From an uncultured Bacteroidales bacterium (GTDB lineage: Bacteria > Bacteroidota > Bacteroidia > Bacteroidales > P3), in contig CAMUZR010000004.1 of NCBI GenBank assembly GCA_947165255.1, forward strand, positions 62,001 to 126,000: 64,000 bases of DNA, in the 5' to 3' direction. Of this stretch, positions 8,286-17,981 are shown piece after piece. The stretch's first letter is position 1; each line of letters opens with the position of its first letter. A program made the position numbers and the translations under genes. Below the pieces are notes generated by a model. It worked only from the letters and a program-made list of their open reading frames with translations, was not told the DNA's origin and did not search any database.

Positions 8286-11200
8286 TTACTGCCGGACAAG
8301 TTTCTTGATGACGACTGCTTGGTTGGTCTCAACCTTGACAAAATAGACTCCGTTGGATAGTCCCTGCAGACTGAGGGTTGCGCGGTCGCCGCTGACCTGG
8401 CTGCGCTTGATGGTTTGACCCACAAGGTTGATGAGCTCTATATTGCGGATGCCGTCTGCAGCCACGGTGACGCTGTTATGGGCGGGGTTGGGGTAGAGCT
8501 GGACGGGTGTCTGCTGGTCGTTGTTCTGGATGGAGAGCAGTTCGACACTGGCGGTGCTGCTGCAGCCGCCACGATAGCCTGTTACGGAGATATTGATTGG
8601 CTCGGTGGGGCAGATGGCTATAGCGCTGCCAGTTTCGCCTGTGCTCCACTCGTAGGTGCTGGCTCCGGATGCCTGGAGCAGCATGCAGCCATCGATGTTG
8701 GTGACGGCAATTTCCACCTCTGGCTCAGGCATGACCGTGAGGGATAGGTATTGGCTGACGACACTGGAGGTGTCGACGTAGGAGAACACACCGGTATTGG
8801 AGGTGTTGACGGTACGGCCATAGAAGGTGTAGTCGGTCCCCTGGCAGACTGTGTCGAGTGTGAAGGCACATTGGTCGCCAGCGAAGGGTAGGCTGACATC
8901 GTCTATCCAGGCACAGTCGTTGCCATTGCTGACAGAGCGGTCTTTGGTATAGGAGAAGGCGAATATGTGGTTGCCGGCCGTGACGGGGAATGCAACCCTT
9001 ACCCAGTCTGTTTCGCCAGATGCTTCCATCATTGAGCCTCCATCGATGGAGAAGGAGAATTTATCCCAGTTCTCTTCGCTGGATACTTTGTAGCTGAACG
9101 AGATGGAATCGTCGACTACGGAGGTCCACTCGATTGATAGTTTCGACTCGCTGCGGTTGCCTAGTCCAACCTTGCTGCGGGCACTGAATTGGCCGGAGGT
9201 GGATTGTGAAGAGGTGACCTCCCACGGGTTGGAGTTCTGTGTCCAGTTGTATTGTAAGAAGTTGCCAGATTCGAAGTCTTCGGTGGTGTTGATGCCGCAA
9301 CGCATACCGTACTCCTTCAGCAGTCTGGTGCCGCTGTCGGTGGTGACGTAAAGATAGAAGGGGATGTTTGCGTTAGGCAGATTGTTGCCCATGGTGATAT
9401 TGAACGTTAGATTGACACTTTCGCCGGGAGCCAGAGTAGTAGAGGACTGCTGCGCGGCCTCGGTGCTGAGGAGTCCAAAGGGGCATTGAAGGTCGAAAAG
9501 GAGGGCTGAGGAGGTGTCGGAGCCTGAGTTGGTGACGGTGCAGGTGATGGTACTGGCAGTGTTGGCAGTTAGCGAGGGCAGTGTGGTGGCGTCGGATGCA
9601 TGGAGGAGGCTGCTGGACACTTGGATAACTTTGGATTTGGCTGAGGGAGTGCTGCCAAAATGGACATTGGCGTTGAGGTTAATTCTGTCACCGTCGCTCA
9701 GTTCTTGGGAGAGGTAGACAGCATTGACACCGGTGAGGGTGATGGTGTCGCCAGGAGCGCAGGCAGGGTAGTGGGTCTCGGGCTGGATGACGGTTACGCG
9801 GGGGTCGCTGGAGGAGAGCACGAGGAGGCGCTCGTAAGGGCTGGCATTGCCAATATTGGTGAGGGTGATGTCGAAGGTGGCAGTTTTACCAGGATGAAGT
9901 TGACCTTGGGAGGGAACGATATTGGTTACGGTCACATAAGGGCCGTCGGGCGAAAGGACGTAGACGGTCTGGAAGGAAGGTTGATAGTTCTGTGCCCAGA
10001 TGGAGAGTTCGTATTCGCCGGGAGCCAGGGAGGCGGGCAGCGTGATTTCGGCCAGTCCTGTTGCATCGGCATAGGCGGCGGCAATGAAATTGTGTTCCTC
10101 ACCCGATGTAATGGCCACGTAGGCGTAGGGGACGGCTTGGACGCTGTAGTTGATTTCGCCAATGCGTATGGCAGAAGGGGCGTCGACAGGCATTACACGA
10201 GCCCTACCGAGCCAAGGCATGAGTGAGGGGTCGCCAAAGAGTTCGTATATTTCCCAATAATAATGGGTGTAGCTTCCGTAGGTTTCAACAGCGGTATTGC
10301 CGGCCACGTTGATGGAGCCAGCGGTGGTGTGCCAGGCAGAGAAGGGTTCGTTGTGGGTGTGGAAAAGACGGTCGTACATGCCTAGGTTGTTGGCGTCGTA
10401 GGTGGCATCCATGGTGTTGGACATGCTGTTGCGGTAGCCTACTTCCCAGCAGAAGTCGTGGGGCCAGTAGGAGGAGTTTGTGCAGCCGAAGTAGGCCACG
10501 GCTCCTGCATTGTCTGATTTGCGCAGGAGCGATTCGCCAAAGCAGGCGTCAAGATTGGTATTGAAGCGGCCACTGAGGCAGCAGTTGCCTATCATAATGG
10601 ATGGCTTGCCGTTGTTGGTCATCTGAGCCACTTGGTTGGTGTTGAAACCGGGAGTGCCCCAGCAGTCGTCGTTGCCATGGGCGCTGTAGTTAATCCAGCC
10701 GTAGCCAGCATTGTAGAGAGACCTGAGTGTGGTGGCGGAGGCAGTGGTTTGGCAGCTGCCCGTAACGGTTACACCGGCAGGGGCGAAACTGGTATTGTTC
10801 TTATAGTATTTTACGTCGGTAAATCCGTTGGCGGCGTTGACGTAGTATTTGGCCACGTAGTCCATGGCAGGGTCGGCATAGTGGTATGCATTGTCGTTGG
10901 GATAGCCGCCGTCTTCACCGGCAATGAGGATGCCTTTGGCCAAGTAGCTGTCGTCGGTGAAGTCATATCTTTCGTACAGCAGGGTTTTCTCGATCTGAGG
11001 GATGAGTTCGGCGACGGTGCGGGCGGAGAAACGACCCATGTAGCAGTCGGGGATATTGTCGTTTGCGGTCCATGTGGCGAAATAGAGGTCGGTAATGTGG
11101 TCGGAAGCGGGCGAGGTGACACGTGAATTGAAAGCAGGAATCTGTTCATGGTCGCCTACGATGAGGAGGAATGTAGGAGCAGGGAGGGTGTCGGTGGCTT

Positions 11201-12047
11201 GGTCGTAGAAGCTTTTGGTGTAGGCGGCAATGCTTGTGTTGGTGGCGCCGACGGCAGGGTCGTCAGTGTAGCCCACGGTGACTTTGATGCCCTGACGTTT
11301 CTTCCAACTGACAAATTCGTCTAGTTGTCCGCGGAAGCTGCTGTGGGCCACGATGAGGTAGTGAAGAGGCGCTGCGTTGCGTATCTCTTTGCCAGCCGGA
11401 AGGGTGGCTAGCAGGCGGTGGCCCAAGGAGAAGTCGGGTGAGTAGTAGCGGCTGCGCATTTGACGGGTGGCAGCAACGTCGGGGTTTTCGTAGGTGAGGG
11501 TGATGTCCATGGAGGTAATTAACCGCACCTCTCCAGTGACGGGATTGTAAGAGACAGGGGACACCCGAAGGAGAGCGATATTGCGGTCACGGGCAACACC
11601 GAGCACTTCAACCCATGCGGCCGGTTGGTCGGTGAAGGCGTTGGTGGCATAAAAGACACTGTCGAAAACGAAAGGTTTGGGAGAGCGGTCGGACTTGCAT
11701 GGAGCCGGCTGAAGTGGCATGATGGGGTATTTGAGTGGCTCTAGTCCTTCGGTTTTGACATTGGCGATGGTTACCTTCACGTTGCTGCAGAGAGGGATCT
11801 CTATCATTTCGGTGATGACGGGAAGATCGGGTTGGCCTAAATGGGTAGAGGGCGCTGCTCCTTCGAAAGTGATGGAAGCGAAAGTGATCCCGTTAGCTTG
11901 CTGCATCTTGATGAGAGGGGTAGGGGCATTGAAGGTGAAGGAGGATTGTGCGAAATTGCTTTGTTTAGTACTGAGAGACTGTGCCATGGCAGACACGGAT
12001 TCCAGTAGTAACATGCCCATAAGAAGGGCAGTAAAGATTTTTTTCAT
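8286..12047 (-). CDS. gingipain-like C25 cysteine protease with T9SS sorting domain
   Basis: A 1253-residue secreted protein. Residues 1-22 are a signal peptide. About 25-225 resembles the gingipain propeptide (QPDLPVITEMIEIP, VTGEVRLI). About 226-620 is the C25 catalytic domain, with YLIVAHSSF, LIVGDH, the catalytic His in NYSAHGND (His457) and the nucleophile in GNCCLSGRF (Cys490 best fits the CxxGxF spacing of RgpB, Cys489 adjacent). Beta-sandwich and CARDB-like modules follow (about 640-900), then a jelly-roll-like region (about 930-1050). The last 70 residues are a type A T9SS sorting domain (LYPNPAHNSVTV to VVIKKLVRQ). It should be exported and anchored at the surface. Substrate specificity is not evident. 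It is the last gene of a long minus-strand cluster, 10 bases after the pseudouridine synthase. Confidence 0.92.
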   Translation of the reverse strand: MKKIFTALLMGMLLLESVSAMAQSLSTKQSNFAQSSFTFNAPTPLIKMQQANGITFASITFEGAAPSTHLGQPDLPVITEMIEIPLCSNVKVTIANVKTEGLEPLKYPIMPLQPAPCKSDRSPKPFVFDSVFYATNAFTDQPAAWVEVLGVARDRNIALLRVSPVSYNPVTGEVRLITSMDITLTYENPDVAATRQMRSRYYSPDFSLGHRLLATLPAGKEIRNAAPLHYLIVAHSSFRGQLDEFVSWKKRQGIKVTVGYTDDPAVGATNTSIAAYTKSFYDQATDTLPAPTFLLIVGDHEQIPAFNSRVTSPASDHITDLYFATWTANDNIPDCYMGRFSARTVAELIPQIEKTLLYERYDFTDDSYLAKGILIAGEDGGYPNDNAYHYADPAMDYVAKYYVNAANGFTDVKYYKNNTSFAPAGVTVTGSCQTTASATTLRSLYNAGYGWINYSAHGNDDCWGTPGFNTNQVAQMTNNGKPSIMIGNCCLSGRFNTNLDACFGESLLRKSDNAGAVAYFGCTNSSYWPHDFCWEVGYRNSMSNTMDATYDANNLGMYDRLFHTHNEPFSAWHTTAGSINVAGNTAVETYGSYTHYYWEIYELFGDPSLMPWLGRARVMPVDAPSAIRIGEINYSVQAVPYAYVAITSGEEHNFIAAAYADATGLAEITLPASLAPGEYELSIWAQNYQPSFQTVYVLSPDGPYVTVTNIVPSQGQLHPGKTATFDITLTNIGNASPYERLLVLSSSDPRVTVIQPETHYPACAPGDTITLTGVNAVYLSQELSDGDRINLNANVHFGSTPSAKSKVIQVSSSLLHASDATTLPSLTANTASTITCTVTNSGSDTSSALLFDLQCPFGLLSTEAAQQSSTTLAPGESVNLTFNITMGNNLPNANIPFYLYVTTDSGTRLLKEYGMRCGINTTEDFESGNFLQYNWTQNSNPWEVTSSQSTSGQFSARSKVGLGNRSESKLSIEWTSVVDDSISFSYKVSSEENWDKFSFSIDGGSMMEASGETDWVRVAFPVTAGNHIFAFSYTKDRSVSNGNDCAWIDDVSLPFAGDQCAFTLDTVCQGTDYTFYGRTVNTSNTGVFSYVDTSSVVSQYLSLTVMPEPEVEIAVTNIDGCMLLQASGASTYEWSTGETGSAIAICPTEPINISVTGYRGGCSSTASVELLSIQNNDQQTPVQLYPNPAHNSVTVAADGIRNIELINLVGQTIKRSQVSGDRATLSLQGLSNGVYFVKVETNQAVVIKKLVRQ

Positions 12048-12057
12048 TTTGTTGATA

Positions 12058-12750
12058 TTATAATACTAAATCGTGATATTCGTCGAAATAATGCCACGGA
12101 GCGGGAGCCGTAATGGTGACGGGCTCGTGGCGTACAGGATGGTCAAATTGGAGTCGGAAGGCATGCAGGGAGATGCTGCCGTCGGGGTTGGAACGGGAGG
12201 CATCATATTTGAGGTCGCCTTTGATGGGACACCCCAAGTGGGCCAGCTGGCAACGGATTTGATGGTGGCGACCGGTGTGGAGCTCTACTTCGAGCAGATA
12301 GTAGCCTCCAGTGGATACGGCCTTTAACTGATAGTCCAGTATGGCCAGTTTGGCTCCGGGCTTTTGGGGGTCGTTGGTGACGAAGCTCTTGTTGGTTTTC
12401 TCAACTCGGATGAGGTAGTCTTCGAGGTGGCCTTCGTTGGCAGGAGGGTGGTTTTTGACCACGGCCAGGTAGGTTTTGTGAAAATCGCGGCTTTTTACCA
12501 GTTCGTTCATTCGGGAGAGGGCTTTGCTGGTTTTGGCAAAGATGACCACCCCGCTGACCGGACGGTCGAGTCGATGGATGACGCCACAAAAGACGTTGCC
12601 AGGCTTCTGGTCGCGCTCTTTGAGGAAAGCTTTGACTTCTTCTACCAGAGGCTTGTCGCCTGTTTTGTCGGCCTGTACGATTTGACCGGGCAGCTTGTTG
12701 AGAGCTATCAGGTGGTTGTCCTCGTATATGATTTGTTCAGCGATTCCCAT
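12058..12750 (-). CDS. RluA-family RNA pseudouridine synthase
   Basis: This 230-residue enzyme isomerises uridine to pseudouridine in rRNA or tRNA. The catalytic motif HRLDRPVSG is at residues 59-67, with Asp62 as nucleophile. LHTGRHHQIRCQLAHLGCPIKGDLKY is the second family block. There is no N-terminal S4 domain, as in short RluA or TruC-like members, so the target base is uncertain. It follows psd by 11 bases. Confidence 0.92.
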   Translation of the reverse strand: MGIAEQIIYEDNHLIALNKLPGQIVQADKTGDKPLVEEVKAFLKERDQKPGNVFCGVIHRLDRPVSGVVIFAKTSKALSRMNELVKSRDFHKTYLAVVKNHPPANEGHLEDYLIRVEKTNKSFVTNDPQKPGAKLAILDYQLKAVSTGGYYLLEVELHTGRHHQIRCQLAHLGCPIKGDLKYDASRSNPDGSISLHAFRLQFDHPVRHEPVTITAPAPWHYFDEYHDLVL

Positions 12751-12761
12751 ATTATTAATGA

Positions 12762-13451
12762 CTAGTTGGTAGCGGGCTGCTCATTGGTGGGTGGCACAAT
12801 GGTGCAAAGGGGCGAGATGCCGTTGCGCACCACGTCCTGAAGGCCTACTTCGAGAGGGAATGTCTTGGGAATGAAGAGGTCGATGCGCGAGCCAAACTTG
12901 ATGAAGCCCATTTCTTGGTTCTGCTTGACATGTTCGCCCTCACGGGCATAGCAGACAATGCGGCGGGCCATTGTGCCGGCCACCTGCCGGACCACTATTT
13001 TCTGCCCGTTGTTAAGGCGGAGGCCAACGGTGGTGCGTTCGTTGAGGACACTCGACTTGGGATAGGAGGCTACGAAATAATTGCCCCGATGGAACTTATA
13101 GTATTCCACCACGCCATCGCAGGGATACCGGTTGACATGGACGTCGGTCCCGTTCATGAAGATGCTGACCATTAGGCATTCCTCCTTTATGTATTCTTTC
13201 TCCATGACTTCTTCCATGGCTACAACTACGCCGTCGGCAGGCGAAATGAGCCGCTCAGGGTCGTTGGTGAAAACCCTGCGTGGAATGCGGAAGAACATCA
13301 TCACCATGACGAAGAAGACTAAAAGAATGGTGATGAAAAGAAAGTGAAAGAAGGTCCAGTGATGAACAAAAAATATCATCAGTAAATAGATGACTAGTAT
13401 GACGGCAGCCAGACCTAATAACAGGTTTTTACCTTCGCGATGGATATACAT
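12762..13451 (-). CDS. psd: phosphatidylserine decarboxylase, short (archaeal-type) form
   Basis: A 229-residue proenzyme that makes phosphatidylethanolamine. Two hydrophobic segments lie at about 9-30 and 33-55. The FMNGTDVHVNR block (98-108) and the self-cleavage site in FIKFGSRIDLFIP (Gly187-Ser188, Ser188 becoming the pyruvoyl group) mark the family. The length matches the short form common in Bacteroidetes. It lies 11 bases downstream of cdsA, which supplies the CDP-diacylglycerol branch, so the pair forms a phospholipid-synthesis unit. Confidence 0.93.
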   Translation of the reverse strand: MYIHREGKNLLLGLAAVILVIYLLMIFFVHHWTFFHFLFITILLVFFVMVMMFFRIPRRVFTNDPERLISPADGVVVAMEEVMEKEYIKEECLMVSIFMNGTDVHVNRYPCDGVVEYYKFHRGNYFVASYPKSSVLNERTTVGLRLNNGQKIVVRQVAGTMARRIVCYAREGEHVKQNQEMGFIKFGSRIDLFIPKTFPLEVGLQDVVRNGISPLCTIVPPTNEQPATN

Positions 13452-13462
13452 GGCTTGTTTTT

Positions 13463-14356
13463 TTAATCAAATAGTACAAAGATGGATATAATCATGGCAA
13501 GGGGAAGTATCATGAGTAGGCTGTCGAAGCGGTCGAGGAATCCACCATGGCCGGGCATGATGTTGCCAGAATCTTTCAATCCCACTGAACGTTTCAACAT
13601 AGACTCCACTAGGTCGCCCAAGGTGCCAATCACGCTGCATACAAAGCCTAGAAGAAGCCATTCGCCCCACATAAGTTGGGTCTTGAATAGGGGGCCTATA
13701 AAAACGGCCGTAAGCAGGCATACTATCACGCCGATGGCAGTGCCTTCCCATGTCTTGCCCGGCGAATGCTTTGGCCACATCTTGTGTTTCCCTACCAGTG
13801 AGCCGCCCATGTAGGCAAAACTATCGTTGACCCATACTAGGATGATGCACATGACTAGGATGTTCATGCCGTTGTGAAGGAAAGGCAGGAGACCTAGCGG
13901 TACAGCACAGTAGAGCATGGGCAGGAGGGTGTGGAGCACGTCGGCGAAAGGCCGTTCGGAATGACGCCAGAGTTCTGCCATGAGGGTGACAGGGACTGCC
14001 ACTAGCATGATGAGCATGAATATTAATGCCATTATTAAGATGGCGGCAAATTTGCCTAGTCCCAACCAGTTATCAAGCCCGTTGGCATAAAGTGAGCCTA
14101 ATCCTAACCCTACCACCATCATGGCTGTAAAGAGGTAGCCGAGGATACGGTTGGGTTGGAACTCCTGCTTTTGGGCGATGCGGTAATATTCGAAGGCACA
14201 ACCCATGGCCACAAAGAGGGCGAAGGCGGTTAGAATGACGGTGCCTATAGTCGGGTTGCCAGTTAGGCGGCCGCTATAGATGGAGCCCAAAAACAGCAGG
14301 GCATACACTGTGGCACTTGCCGTCCGAACCCAGAATGTCTTCATCTTATCGTTCAT
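13463..14356 (-). CDS. cdsA: phosphatidate cytidylyltransferase
   Basis: A 297-residue integral membrane enzyme with about eight hydrophobic segments that converts phosphatidate and CTP to CDP-diacylglycerol. The family signature SMLKRSVGLKDSGNIMPGHG followed by GFLDRFDSL is present near the C-terminus (about 255-285). It sits between ftsH (35-base gap) and psd (11-base gap), an arrangement consistent with co-transcription. Confidence 0.95.
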   Translation of the reverse strand: MNDKMKTFWVRTASATVYALLFLGSIYSGRLTGNPTIGTVILTAFALFVAMGCAFEYYRIAQKQEFQPNRILGYLFTAMMVVGLGLGSLYANGLDNWLGLGKFAAILIMALIFMLIMLVAVPVTLMAELWRHSERPFADVLHTLLPMLYCAVPLGLLPFLHNGMNILVMCIILVWVNDSFAYMGGSLVGKHKMWPKHSPGKTWEGTAIGVIVCLLTAVFIGPLFKTQLMWGEWLLLGFVCSVIGTLGDLVESMLKRSVGLKDSGNIMPGHGGFLDRFDSLLMILPLAMIISIFVLFD

Positions 14357-14391
14357 AATGATTCTGTAGGTTTGAAATGAATTGTGGGCTA

Positions 14392-16527
14392 CTATTCTTG
14401 CAGGGGGGCAGACGGAGTGCCGTTGGATTCAGATGTTTCGGACGGAGCGGCATCGGGTTCAGATGTTTCAGACGGGGCTGCGTTTGAAGTGTTTTCACCG
14501 TCGGAAAGTTTTTTCTGTTCGGCTTGTTTTTTTATTTTTTCGGCTTCGATGTCTGCCTCGCGAGGGCCATAGATGCGCTCTAAGTCTTCGCGGAAAAGCA
14601 CCTCTTTTTCAAAGAGTTGTCCTGCTAGTTCGTCCATTTGAGACTTGTGTGCCATAATGATTTCCTTGGCACGCTGATAGGCTTCTTCTACTATTCGGCG
14701 GACTTCTTTGTCGATTACTTCGGCAGTCTTTTCGCTGAAAGGCTTGGTGAAGCCATAGTCGGTTTCACCGGTGGAGTCGTAGAAACTGACGTTGCCCACT
14801 TCGGGACTCATACCGTAGTAGATGACCATGGATTGGGCCATTTTAGTGGCGCGTTCGATGTCACTGAGGGCACCGGTGCCGATTTGGCCAAAGAAAATTT
14901 CCTCGGCAGCACGGCCGGCCATGAGGCTGGTCATTTTGTCTTTCATCTGTTCGGTAGTGGTAAGATGACGCTCGTCGGGAAGATACCAGGCTGCACCCAA
15001 TGAATCGCCGCGTGGCACAATGGTGACTTTGATGAGCGGGTCGGCCCAGCGCAGCAGCCAACTAACCGAGGCATGGCCACTTTCGTGGTAGGCTACTACT
15101 CGCTTCTCGTGGTCTGTGAGCACTTTGGTACGCTTCTCCAATCCGCCCACAATTCGGTCGACTGCATCTAGGAAATCTTGTTTTTCTATCTGCTGCTTGT
15201 TCTTGCGGGCAGCCACGAGAGCGGCCTCGTTGCATACGTTGGCAATATCGGCTCCGGAGAATCCGGGAGTCTGTTTGGCAAGAAACTCGCGGTCGACAAA
15301 CCCTTCGGAGTTCTTGTCCTGATTCAGTTTCAGATTGCGCATGTGCACCTCGAAGATGGCCTTGCGCTCTTCGAGGTCGGGCAGCTCCACGTGAATCTGG
15401 CGGTCGAAACGGCCAGCACGTAATAATGCCTTATCTAGCACGTCGGCTCGGTTGGTAGCAGCCAGAACTATGACGTTGGTGCCACTGCTAAAGCCATCCA
15501 TTTCGGTAAGAAGCTGGTTGAGCGTGTTTTCGCGTTCGTCGTTGGCGTTGCTGAGACCTGCGCGACCACGGGCGCGACCAACTGCGTCGATTTCATCGAT
15601 GAAGATGATACAAGGCGCTTTTTTCTTTGCTTCTTCGAAAAGGTCACGGACACGGGATGCACCTACGCCGACGAACATTTCGACAAAGTCGGATCCAGAC
15701 ATGGAGAAGAAAGGTACGTTGGCTTCGCCAGCCACTGCTTTGGCCAGGAGTGTTTTACCAGTGCCCGGAGGGCCGACAAGCAACACACCCTTGGGTATTT
15801 TGCCGCCTAAATCGGTGTAACGTTTTGGATTCTTTAGGAAGTCTACAACCTCCATGACTTCTTCCTTGGCACCGGCAAGTCCAGCCACGTCTTTGAAAGT
15901 GACGTTGGTAGGGGTTTTGCCATCGTACATTTTGGCTTTGTTTTTTCCCACGCCAAAGATGCCTCCGCCACCATTGCCACCCATCTGACGTTGAGCCATG
16001 CGGTTCATTATGAAGAAAAAAACTATGAGAAGGAGGAATGGACCGAAGAGGACAAGTATGTCGTGCCAGGGGCTAGAGCGCTTTTCAGGAATCACGTCGA
16101 TGTAGGTGCCAGTCTCTTCTTCTATTTTCTGAATTTCTTTTTCGAAGCCTTCGATTGTGACAAAACGATATTCGTAGAAGCCTGCCGGAACCGACTGGTT
16201 CATCATGTTTTTGGAATAGAGGTCGCGGTAGGAGGTGTCGTTTTTGGCTACAGATGGCTTTATGTGTATTTCGGCATATTCTTGATTGACCACAACGATT
16301 TTGCTGAAGTCCTGTTTTGCCAAAATGGATTCGAATTTTTCTTTATTAATTGTCTTGGGTCCGCCCTGGCTGTCTTGGCTCAGCAACATGCTCCCCAGCA
16401 CTACGATGATGACACCGTAGATGGCGTACATTACCCAGTTGCGCTTGGGCTTTTGTCCGTTGTTGGGAATTTGTGGCTTCAAGGGATTGCCCTTGGGTTG
16501 ATTGTTCTTCTGATTATTTTCTGCCAT
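14392..16527 (-). CDS. ftsH: ATP-dependent zinc metalloprotease FtsH
   Basis: A 711-residue membrane AAA+ protease that degrades misfolded membrane proteins and regulators. Transmembrane segments lie at about 33-50 and 155-175, with the periplasmic domain between them. Walker A is GPPGTGKT (252-259), Walker [10 protein letters not shown] (about 307-315), and the zinc site HESGH (481-485). A Gly-rich stretch precedes the AAA domain. The C-terminal tail past about residue 675 is a low-complexity Ser/Glu/Ala/Pro tail with two tandem copies of an [12 protein letters not shown] unit, visible as a 33-base repeat near 14440-14480. Confidence 0.97.
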   Translation of the reverse strand: MAENNQKNNQPKGNPLKPQIPNNGQKPKRNWVMYAIYGVIIVVLGSMLLSQDSQGGPKTINKEKFESILAKQDFSKIVVVNQEYAEIHIKPSVAKNDTSYRDLYSKNMMNQSVPAGFYEYRFVTIEGFEKEIQKIEEETGTYIDVIPEKRSSPWHDILVLFGPFLLLIVFFFIMNRMAQRQMGGNGGGGIFGVGKNKAKMYDGKTPTNVTFKDVAGLAGAKEEVMEVVDFLKNPKRYTDLGGKIPKGVLLVGPPGTGKTLLAKAVAGEANVPFFSMSGSDFVEMFVGVGASRVRDLFEEAKKKAPCIIFIDEIDAVGRARGRAGLSNANDERENTLNQLLTEMDGFSSGTNVIVLAATNRADVLDKALLRAGRFDRQIHVELPDLEERKAIFEVHMRNLKLNQDKNSEGFVDREFLAKQTPGFSGADIANVCNEAALVAARKNKQQIEKQDFLDAVDRIVGGLEKRTKVLTDHEKRVVAYHESGHASVSWLLRWADPLIKVTIVPRGDSLGAAWYLPDERHLTTTEQMKDKMTSLMAGRAAEEIFFGQIGTGALSDIERATKMAQSMVIYYGMSPEVGNVSFYDSTGETDYGFTKPFSEKTAEVIDKEVRRIVEEAYQRAKEIIMAHKSQMDELAGQLFEKEVLFREDLERIYGPREADIEAEKIKKQAEQKKLSDGENTSNAAPSETSEPDAAPSETSESNGTPSAPLQE

Positions 16528-16600
16528 ATATTATTATATAGTTACATTATAAGTGGAAGTTCTCGTGGATGATTCACCAGCAGAAGGGGAATAGATGGTT

Positions 16601-16957
16601 CTAATTGCTTCCTATTTCCAATCGGACAGCATCGGCCCAAAGTTGCTCAAGACGGTAGAAATCACGTCTTTCTTGCAGGAAAATGTGGATTACTACGTCG
16701 AAATAGTCCATCAGTATCCACTCGGCATTGTTGTAGCCCTCAACTTTGGAAGGATTCAGACCGGTAGCTTTCTTGATTACCTCGTGCACGTGGTCGCTTA
16801 GTGAGCTTACATGCGAAGGCACGTTGCCCGAGGCTATTACAAAAAATGCACAGGGAGCCGAAGGCAATCCGCGCAGGTCAAGTATTTGAACGTCGATGCC
16901 CTTCTTTTCGTCGAGGGCTTGTGCGGCCAGTTTGGCCAGTACTTCTGATTCAGTCAT
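16601..16957 (-). CDS. rsfS: ribosome silencing factor RsfS
   Basis: A 118-residue protein of the RsfS/YbeB/Iojap family, which binds uL14 and blocks 30S-50S joining when nutrients are limiting. Conserved pieces are DVQILDLRGL, FFVIASGN, the VEGYNNAEWILMDYFDVVIHIF block and the FYRLEQLW C-terminal element. Its start overlaps the end of tsaE by 8 bases, indicating translational coupling. Confidence 0.95.
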   Translation of the reverse strand: MTESEVLAKLAAQALDEKKGIDVQILDLRGLPSAPCAFFVIASGNVPSHVSSLSDHVHEVIKKATGLNPSKVEGYNNAEWILMDYFDVVIHIFLQERRDFYRLEQLWADAVRLEIGSN

Positions 16958-17372
16958 TTATGATGTTTGCTGTTAGTATTCTTACTTTGTTCTTTTCTTC
17001 GATCTCTACTCGAACATAGTGTTCTGGCAGTAGTTCTTCGATTTTCTCAGTCCATTCGGTGAACACCCAGTTGCCGCTGTAAAAGTATTCTTCGTAGCCG
17101 ATGTCGTAAGCCTCGTTGAGGTTCTTTAGGCGGTAAAAGTCGAAATGATAGACGGGTTCGTCCTCGGCGGTGCTGTATGAGTTGATAATGGCGAAGGTGG
17201 GACTGCAAACGTTGTCCTCGACACCTAGTTGTTGGCAGATATCCTTAATGAGGGTGGTCTTACCCACACCCATTTTGCCGAAAAAGGCAAAGAAACGCTC
17301 TTGGGCGAAGGTTTCTAACAGTTCCTTAGCCACGTTGGGCAATTCGGCAATGCTGTTAATTGTTCTCTTCAT
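16950..17372 (-). CDS. tsaE: tRNA t6A biosynthesis ATPase TsaE
   Basis: A 140-residue P-loop protein required for threonylcarbamoyladenosine formation at tRNA A37 together with TsaB, TsaC and TsaD. Walker A is GKMGVGKTT (32-40). Conserved VCSPTFAIINSY and VYHFDFYRL blocks follow, then WTEKIEELLP. Its end overlaps rsfS. Confidence 0.95.
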   Translation of the reverse strand: MKRTINSIAELPNVAKELLETFAQERFFAFFGKMGVGKTTLIKDICQQLGVEDNVCSPTFAIINSYSTAEDEPVYHFDFYRLKNLNEAYDIGYEEYFYSGNWVFTEWTEKIEELLPEHYVRVEIEEKNKVRILTANIIND

Positions 17373-17387
17373 GGCTTTTAGGTAGGA

Positions 17388-17921
17388 CTATCTCAGACGG
17401 TCGGCTGATCTGACCTTCTCTTCGTCAGCCTTGATGGAACGCTGAGCCAAAAATAGGAGGACGGCTGCCACGATGGGCAGGAAAGCCCCCAAAGCATAAC
17501 GGGTTTGGATGTCGGTGCAAGCCATAGGAGTGGTGACAGCTTTGATATATTTGTCAACCGCCCAGATAAAGATTAGGAAAATGTCTATCACACAGAGAAG
17601 GAATCCAACTGCCACTACTTTCATTTGGGTGGTTCGTTTCTTATAGATGAAAATGCTGACCAGTGAGATGGCAATGGTGAGTAGTGTGAGAGTCATGAGA
17701 GGCCAGGTTTTAATGAATCCCTTTTGACCCATTGTGACTGGTTGGCCGTTCAGGATTTCGTTCATCATCTCGGGATTGTCCTTAGGAAGCAGGTTTAAGG
17801 CGCCACTTACGGGAACTCCCAGAGGAGCTTTGGCGGTAAATGTGGCAATAGGGAAGGCAAAGCATAGCACTAGTGCACACGCTGCAAGTAATAAAAAAAG
17901 CGATTGTTTTCTCTGTATCAT
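17388..17921 (-). CDS. DUF4293 membrane protein
   Basis: A 177-residue protein with four hydrophobic segments (about 6-28, 73-93, 101-122, 146-162). It begins MIQRKQS, as is typical of DUF4293 proteins found in Bacteroidetes. Function unknown. It lies 15 bases upstream of tsaE in the same direction. Confidence 0.8.
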   Translation of the reverse strand: MIQRKQSLFLLLAACALVLCFAFPIATFTAKAPLGVPVSGALNLLPKDNPEMMNEILNGQPVTMGQKGFIKTWPLMTLTLLTIAISLVSIFIYKKRTTQMKVVAVGFLLCVIDIFLIFIWAVDKYIKAVTTPMACTDIQTRYALGAFLPIVAAVLLFLAQRSIKADEEKVRSADRLR

Positions 17922-17981
17922 TATTAGTTGATTATTATATTTTCTGTGTTTTTTTGTGTCAATAGTGAAAAAAAGCAGAGG

